Below, piece by piece: positions 59,768 to 64,000 of a DNA stretch of 64,000 nt (position 1 is the first letter of the stretch; every line of letters starts with the position of its first letter). The DNA lies in NCBI RefSeq assembly GCF_008704395.1, contig NZ_CP023695.1, positions 1,488,001 through 1,552,000 on the forward strand. Reading direction: 5' to 3'. The position numbers were made by a program, and so were the translations under genes. Source of the DNA: Streptomyces alboniger (GTDB lineage: Bacteria > Actinomycetota > Actinomycetes > Streptomycetales > Streptomycetaceae). The notes beneath the pieces were generated by a model. The model was not told the DNA's origin and searched no databases. It worked only from the letters and a program-made list of their open reading frames with translations.

Positions 59768-60103
59768 ATGCGGGAGAAACCGGCGCCCAGGCTCTTCGGC
59801 CGTATCCGCGCCGCGGTGCCTGGTGTCCGCCGCCCTCTGCCGAGGAACGAATTCCCTTGCCAGGACTGCGGGTTGCCGACCGCGCCCGTCGACGGCCCCG
59901 ACGAGTGGTACACCGTACTCGACCCCGTATGGCAATGCGCCGGTGCCGCCGAGGACAGCGTCCTGTGCGTCGGCTGCCTCGAAAGCCGCCTGGGTCGCCG
60001 CCTTATGCACACCGACTTCATCCCGGCGGCACTCAACGACCCGGACTACGGCCATCACAGCCAGCGCTTGCTGAGTCGCCTGCGCCCCGCGACCGAGGAC
60101 TGA
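59768..60103 (+). CDS. Small zinc-ribbon protein
   Basis: A 111-residue protein with two cysteine pairs, CQDCG (31-34) and LCVGCLESRLGRRL (Cys67, Cys70), around WYTVLDPVWQCAG. I remember this LCxGCLExRLGR pattern from actinobacterial and phage hypothetical proteins; it suggests a zinc-stabilised treble clef. The start is uncertain: ATG 59768 or GTG 59747, which lie in a 21-base tandem duplication. It follows the L28 gene by 23 bases. Confidence 0.7.
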   Translation: MREKPAPRLFGRIRAAVPGVRRPLPRNEFPCQDCGLPTAPVDGPDEWYTVLDPVWQCAGAAEDSVLCVGCLESRLGRRLMHTDFIPAALNDPDYGHHSQRLLSRLRPATED

Positions 60104-60416
60104 CAAGCGAGAGTATTGCGTTGCCGGGGCGTCGATTGTCCCTTTAGTCTGATAGTTCCGTCGGCGCCCGTCCGGGGCCCGACGCCGTGTTTCGAGGTGA
60201 TGACGTATCTCCCAGGCCAAGTAAGCCGCCGCTCCTTCCGAGTCGCTTTCCGGTTGTCCGCGATGGCGGGCTGCCGAGGCGTACCTCGGCGGCGGTGCTC
60301 CCCGATGGCCTGGGTTCGTTGCACCCTGCTTTCCCCTGACGCGTCGCAGGCGCGCGGGGGCATGCCCGGGCCTGCCCCCGCCCCCATTCCTTCTGTACGC
60401 GAACAGGAACTTCCTC
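60104..60416 (+). other. 313-base leader of the second exporter gene
   Basis: No gene. It holds a possible promoter (TTGCCG 60121-60126, 18-base spacer, TAGTCT 60145-60150), the shared 26-base element, a GCCGAGG-CGTA-CCTCGGC hairpin (60273-60290) and GGGGGCATGCCCGGGCCTG next to a C-rich run about 30-60 bases before the start, matching the same place in copy 1. Confidence 0.6.
60193..60218 (+). repeat. 26-base leader element, copy B
   Basis: Starts CGAGGTGATGACGTATCTCC and ends CAGGCC; one mismatch to copy A (57009-57034). It lies 198 bases before the second exporter start. Confidence 0.8.
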
Positions 60417-61865
60417 GTGTCGACCGACACCCACACCACCGGCCACCCACGCCCCACCGGGGCCGGCCGTGCCGCAACGATCACCCTGGTGGTGATCCTG
60501 ATCGCCGAGCTGATGAACGCGCTCGACGGTTCCATCGTCCACACCGCACTGCCCTCCATCCAGGCCGACACCGGCGCTTCCAGCGCGGCGGTCCAGTGGA
60601 TCCCCGCCGCCTATACGCTCACCTTCGCTCTCGCCCTGATCACCGGCGGGCGCCTGGGCGACCTCTTCGGGCGCAAGCGGGTCTTCATCGCCGGTACCGC
60701 CCTGTTCACCGTGGCCTCGCTGCTGTGCGGGATCGCGGCCGGCCCGGACTTCCTGGTCACCGCCCGGGCCTTGCAGGGCGCCGGAGCGGCGGTCATGGTG
60801 CCGCAGGTCATGGCCACCATCGCGGTCACCTTCGAGGGCGAGTCCCAGGCCAAGGCGTTCGGCATGTACGGCATGATCATGTCGCTCGGCGGCGTCCTCG
60901 GACCCGTCCTGGGAGCCGTTCTGACGGCCGCCGACATCGCCGGACTCGGCTGGCGGACGATCTTCCTGATCAATCTGCCGATCGGCGCGGCCACCGTGCT
61001 GTTCGCCCTCCGGTTCATTCCGGAGTCCCGTGATCAGCAGGCCAGGCGCCTGGACCCGCTGGGCATGCTGCTCTCCGCCGCCGGTCTGCTGCTGATCGCC
61101 TACCCGCTGACCGTGGGCGGCGAGCGGCACTGGCCCGCCTGGAGCTTTCTCATGATCGCCGCGGGCGTGGTCGTACTGGCCGTGTTCGTGGCCCAGCAGC
61201 GCGCCAGGACCGCGGCCGGCGGTTCGGCACTCGTAGCGCTGCCCCTCTTCAAGAGCAAGGCGTTCGCCGGCGGCCTCGCCGCCCAGCTGGTCTTCGGTCT
61301 GGTCTCCGGTGTGTTCCTGCTGACGTGGGTGCTGTTCATGCAGTCCGGACTCGGCCTCACGCCGGGACAATTCGCTCCGGCGTCCGTCGCCATCTCCGTC
61401 GGCGGCATGGCCGGTGCCATGCTCGCCTCCAAATGGGCGGGGCGGCACATGCGGCGTGTGCCGCAGGCCGGTGCGGTGCTGATCGCTCTCACGCTGGTGG
61501 GCTACCAGTTGCTGGTCTCCGCCCAGCAGACCGGGACGCCGTTTGTGGCCGCCGTCGCTCCGATGATCCTCGTCGGCGCCGGGTTCGGCATGGTCGGTGC
61601 GGGCCTTGCCGGTCTCACCCTCAGCCAGGTCGGGCACGAGGACGCCGGATCGGCGGCGGGACTGTTCAACACCGCCATGCAGCTCGGCACCGCACTCGGT
61701 ATCGCGACGGCCTCCGTGGTGTTCTTCGACCGCGCCCCCGCGGGCAGCCACGGCACCACCGTGACCCACGCCTTCGCGGGCAGCGTCTGGTACGTCATCG
61801 CGGCCCTCGCGGTGATGTGGGCGCTGATGTTCCGGCTCCCCAAGCCGGTGAAGGCCGCCGCCTGA
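60417..61865 (+). CDS. DHA2-family drug exporter, copy 2
   Basis: A 482-residue 14-helix MFS exporter closely related to copy 1 (LMNALDGSIVHTALPSIQ; GGRLGDLFGRKRVFIAG; MIMSLGGVLGPVLGAVLT; SHGTTVTHAFAGSVWYVIAA near the end). GTG 60417 follows GAACAGGAACTTCCTC, nearly the same as in copy 1. It is monocistronic; the next gene is convergent after 40 bases. Probably a duplication with its leader followed by divergence. Confidence 0.93.
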   Translation: MSTDTHTTGHPRPTGAGRAATITLVVILIAELMNALDGSIVHTALPSIQADTGASSAAVQWIPAAYTLTFALALITGGRLGDLFGRKRVFIAGTALFTVASLLCGIAAGPDFLVTARALQGAGAAVMVPQVMATIAVTFEGESQAKAFGMYGMIMSLGGVLGPVLGAVLTAADIAGLGWRTIFLINLPIGAATVLFALRFIPESRDQQARRLDPLGMLLSAAGLLLIAYPLTVGGERHWPAWSFLMIAAGVVVLAVFVAQQRARTAAGGSALVALPLFKSKAFAGGLAAQLVFGLVSGVFLLTWVLFMQSGLGLTPGQFAPASVAISVGGMAGAMLASKWAGRHMRRVPQAGAVLIALTLVGYQLLVSAQQTGTPFVAAVAPMILVGAGFGMVGAGLAGLTLSQVGHEDAGSAAGLFNTAMQLGTALGIATASVVFFDRAPAGSHGTTVTHAFAGSVWYVIAALAVMWALMFRLPKPVKAAA

Positions 61866-61905
61866 TCCACCGCCGGGGCCCCGCACCACCGGGCGGGACC
61901 CCGGG

Positions 61906-62841
61906 TCACTCCGTCCAGTCGACCGTGACGACGACCTTTCCGCGGGTGCGGCCCTCCGCGTTGCGCCGGTGCGCGTCGGCGGCCCGCTCCAGCGGGAACG
62001 TCTCGTCCACGTGAACGGTCACCACGTCCTGCTCCACCAGCTCGGCAAGCCGCTTCAGGTCGGCGGCGTCGGGGCGTACGAAGCAGTAGTGGCCGCCCAG
62101 GCCGAGCACCCCGCCGTCCGCGATGGACGCCAGCCGGCCGCCCGGCGCGAGGAGTTCGGCGGAGGCCTTGAGGGTGTCGCCGCCGATGGTGTCGAACGCC
62201 GCGTCCACGCCCTCGGGGGCCAGGGCGCGGACCCGGTCCACCAGCCCCTCCCCGTAGGTCACCGGCTCGGCGCCCAGCTCGCGCAGGAAGTCGTGGTTGC
62301 GTTCGCCTGCCGTGCCGATGACGCGGGCGCCCGCGTGCCGGGCGAGCTGCACGGCGATGGAGCCGACCCCGCCGGCCGCCGCGTGCACGAGGACGACGTC
62401 GCCCTCCTTGACGTCCAGCGCCTTGGTGATCACCTGGTAGGCGGTGAGCCCGGCGAGCGGCAGGCCCGCGGCCTCCTCGAAGGTGAGGTTGCGGGGCTTG
62501 CGGGCGAGGGTGCGTACGGGCGCGGCGACGTACTCGGCGAAGGTGCCGCGCGAGAGGAAGTCCTCGCGTACGTACCCGATGACCTCGTCCCCTACGGCGA
62601 ACTCGGGGACGGAGGGGCCCGGCTGGACCACCACCCCGGCGACGTCCCAGCCCGGGATCACGGGGAAGACCGGTTCGAGCACACCGTCGAGATAGCCCTC
62701 GCGGCACTTCCAGTCGACGGGGTTGACGGCCGCGGCCCGCACCTTCACGAGGACGGAGTCGGGGCCGACCTTGGGGTCGGGCACCTCGCCGTACTCAAGG
62801 ACTTCGGGTCCGCCGTAGCCGCGGTAGCTGATCGCCTTCAT
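61906..62841 (-). CDS. NADP-dependent quinone-oxidoreductase-like MDR enzyme
   Basis: A 311-residue zinc-free MDR reductase: GroES-like N-terminal domain (1-125, NPVDWKCREGY, PGWDVAGVV) and a Rossmann domain with VLVHAAAGGVGSIAVQLARH at about 149-168. It probably reduces a quinone or enone with NADPH. It is convergent with the second exporter gene. Confidence 0.92.
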   Translation of the reverse strand: MKAISYRGYGGPEVLEYGEVPDPKVGPDSVLVKVRAAAVNPVDWKCREGYLDGVLEPVFPVIPGWDVAGVVVQPGPSVPEFAVGDEVIGYVREDFLSRGTFAEYVAAPVRTLARKPRNLTFEEAAGLPLAGLTAYQVITKALDVKEGDVVLVHAAAGGVGSIAVQLARHAGARVIGTAGERNHDFLRELGAEPVTYGEGLVDRVRALAPEGVDAAFDTIGGDTLKASAELLAPGGRLASIADGGVLGLGGHYCFVRPDAADLKRLAELVEQDVVTVHVDETFPLERAADAHRRNAEGRTRGKVVVTVDWTE

Positions 62842-63011
62842 GGGGTCGCTCTCATCCGGTCGCTGTCATCGGGGTGCCTTCACTGATCGCCCCCGGGTCA
62901 CCGTCACGCAGGCCAGGAAACATCGACAAGACTGGCATATCGGAACTAAGGGGGCATCGGGGGCTAGCCTGAGAGAGTCAGCCTCCCCGGACGTCACAGA
63001 AGGTGCGCGCC

Positions 63012-63308
63012 ATGACCACGCTCCACCACGAACACCCGGTGCACGACCACATCCACGGCCCGGCGTGCGGGCACCCCGAGGTGCCGCACGGCGACCACGT
63101 CGACTACGCGCACGACGGGCACATGCACCGCCTGCACTCCGACCACTACGACGAGTGCGAGCCGGCCGGGCACGTCGCCCACCAGAACCACGGCCACCGG
63201 CACGGCGACGGCTGCGGTCACCCGTCCGTCCCGCACGGCGACCACGTCGACTACCTCCACGACGGACACCGGCACGCGGAGCACGACGGACACTGGGACG
63301 ACCACTGA
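63012..63308 (+). CDS. His-rich metal-binding protein with two repeats
   Basis: A 98-residue protein in which 28 residues are His. Two repeats of the pattern CGHPxVPHGDHVDYxHDGHx are at about 19-38 and 68-87, joined by a His/Asp linker; Cys19, Cys49 and Cys68 add ligands. It should bind Zn, Ni, Co or Cu; storage or delivery is inferred. No signal peptide. ATG 63012 has AAGG 8 bases upstream. Confidence 0.82.
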   Translation: MTTLHHEHPVHDHIHGPACGHPEVPHGDHVDYAHDGHMHRLHSDHYDECEPAGHVAHQNHGHRHGDGCGHPSVPHGDHVDYLHDGHRHAEHDGHWDDH

Positions 63309-63343
63309 CCCCTGCGCCCTGGAGCTGAGGGGGTCTGGACGGC

Positions 63344-63361
63344 ATACCGACTGGTCGGCAT
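63344..63361 (+). promoter_or_regulatory. TetR-type operator-like inverted repeat
   Basis: ATACCGACTGGTCGGCAT: arms CCGAC / GTCGG around a TG centre with one mismatched flanking pair. It lies 43 bases before the phosphotransferase start. TetR regulators with such sites often control acyl-CoA genes in actinobacteria. Confidence 0.45.
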
Positions 63362-63403
63362 CATGGGGTGGCACGCCACCACCACGCCGATCAGGAGCGA
63401 CAG

Positions 63404-64000
63404 ATGAGCCCAGACCAGCCGCCGGGACTCGACCTCGACCAGTTGCGCGGCCACCTCGACCGTGAGCGGCCGGGCCTGGTCGGCGGGCCGCTCACGGCGC
63501 GGCTGATCGAGGGCGGCAGGTCCAATCTCACGTACGCCGTGACCGACGGCATCGCGCGCTGGGTCGTCCGGCGGCCCCCGCTGGGCCATGTGCTGGCCAC
63601 CGCGCACGACATGAAGCGTGAGTACCGGGTCATCGAGGCCCTGCACCCCACGAACGTGCCCGTGCCCGCGCCCGTGCTGCTGGGCGAGGCCTTTGAGGAC
63701 AACGCGGCGGCCGGGGCGCCGTTCTACGTCATGGAGTTCGTGGACGGCACCCCGTACCGCACCGCCGAAGAACTCGCGCCGCTCGGCCCCGCGCGCACCC
63801 GCGCCGCCGTCCTCGGTCTCGTCGACACGCTCGTCGATCTGCACGCCGTCGACCCCGCGGCGGTCGGGCTCGGCGACTTCGGGCGGCCCGAGGGCTTCCT
63901 CGACCGGCAGCTGCGCCGCTGGGGCAAGCAGCTGGACGCCTCCCGCAACCGCGACCTGGCCGGCATCGACGAACTCCACGCGGCGCTCGGCCGCAACCTG
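63404..64000 (+). CDS. ACAD10/11-like phosphotransferase family protein (partial)
   Basis: The first 199 codons of an APH-fold phosphotransferase. The glycine-rich start RLIEGGRSNLTYAVTDG, the Lys/Arg segment WVVRRPP, MKREYRVIEAL and hinge YVMEFVDG match proteins that accompany acyl-CoA dehydrogenases. AGGAG lies 7 bases before the ATG. The catalytic loop lies beyond the window. A link to fatty or hydroxy-acid breakdown is inferred from the family only. Confidence 0.85.
   Translation, partial: MSPDQPPGLDLDQLRGHLDRERPGLVGGPLTARLIEGGRSNLTYAVTDGIARWVVRRPPLGHVLATAHDMKREYRVIEALHPTNVPVPAPVLLGEAFEDNAAAGAPFYVMEFVDGTPYRTAEELAPLGPARTRAAVLGLVDTLVDLHAVDPAAVGLGDFGRPEGFLDRQLRRWGKQLDASRNRDLAGIDELHAALGRNL

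Noticed and set aside
1..64000. CRISPR arrays, insertion sequences, integrases, prophage or biosynthetic megasynthase genes
   Set aside because: No spaced direct-repeat array, transposase or integrase motif, phage structural gene or NRPS/PKS module was seen on either strand.

Overview
The window is chromosomal DNA from a Streptomyces (or a very close relative). Evidence: very high GC, GTG/ATG starts with GGAGG-type ribosome sites, long antisense shadow ORFs, chaplin genes with a class E sortase signal, a mycothiol ligase gene, and two repeat sequences that I recognise from memory as dispersed in Streptomyces chromosomes. The order glpF-glpK-glpD ... mshC ... chpC-chpH ... gntR-gntK-gntP recalls the S. 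coelicolor SCO1658-SCO1682 neighbourhood, so most of the window looks like core chromosome. All family names are from sequence reading; no search was run.

Layout. 1-3.4 kb: glycerol catabolism (glpF end, glpK, glpD). 3.5-9.1 kb: methionine salvage: mtnD-mtnC-mtnB on the + strand, mtnA on the - strand, then a nucleoside phosphorylase and an adenosine/MTA-type deaminase; together they suggest MTA is deaminated before phosphorolysis. 9.1-12.4 kb: a molybdopterin sulfite-oxidase-like protein with its flavin reductase, a FadR-type regulator and a PAC2 protein. 12.7-15.1 kb: a cytoplasmic-looking subtilase and a Gln-rich protein that share a C-terminal domain. 15.2-18.3 kb: a secreted GH31 glycosidase. 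18.4-22 kb: mshC with the actinobacterial kinase-like/DUF3090/phosphatase trio. 22-29.7 kb: CorA, a ferritin-like protein, an F420/LLM oxidoreductase, an aldo-keto reductase, a degenerate RecD-like protein and small conserved proteins. 29.8-31 kb: chaplins chpC and chpH. 31.1-32.8 kb: an M20 peptidase and tRNA-Leu(GAG).

32.9-39.5 kb is a potassium region: kdpFABC preceded by an unlisted 27-residue membrane ORF and a leader with overlapping hairpins, then a KimA-like permease. 39.7-42.9 kb: a cupin, a GlxA-type AraC regulator and a ThDP enzyme. 42.9-47.2 kb holds the most unusual pair: a 963-residue protein with a catalase-like domain fused to a cyclooxygenase/alpha-dioxygenase-like haem domain, overlapping a nitroreductase-like gene. 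47.5-50.8 kb: YchJ and the gluconate genes gntR-gntK-gntP. 50.9-56.7 kb: an APC permease, a helical-repeat protein under a possible iron box, an FAD dehydrogenase, a Nudix hydrolase and two DUF202 membrane proteins.

57-62 kb looks accessory: two paralogous 482-residue DHA2 drug exporters sit 3.2 kb apart, each about 190 bases downstream of a nearly identical 26-base element. Between them are a LuxR-type response regulator coupled to the first exporter, an extra four-cysteine ribosomal protein L28 and a small zinc-ribbon protein. The window ends with a quinone-oxidoreductase-like enzyme, a His-rich metal-binding protein and the start of an ACAD10-like phosphotransferase.
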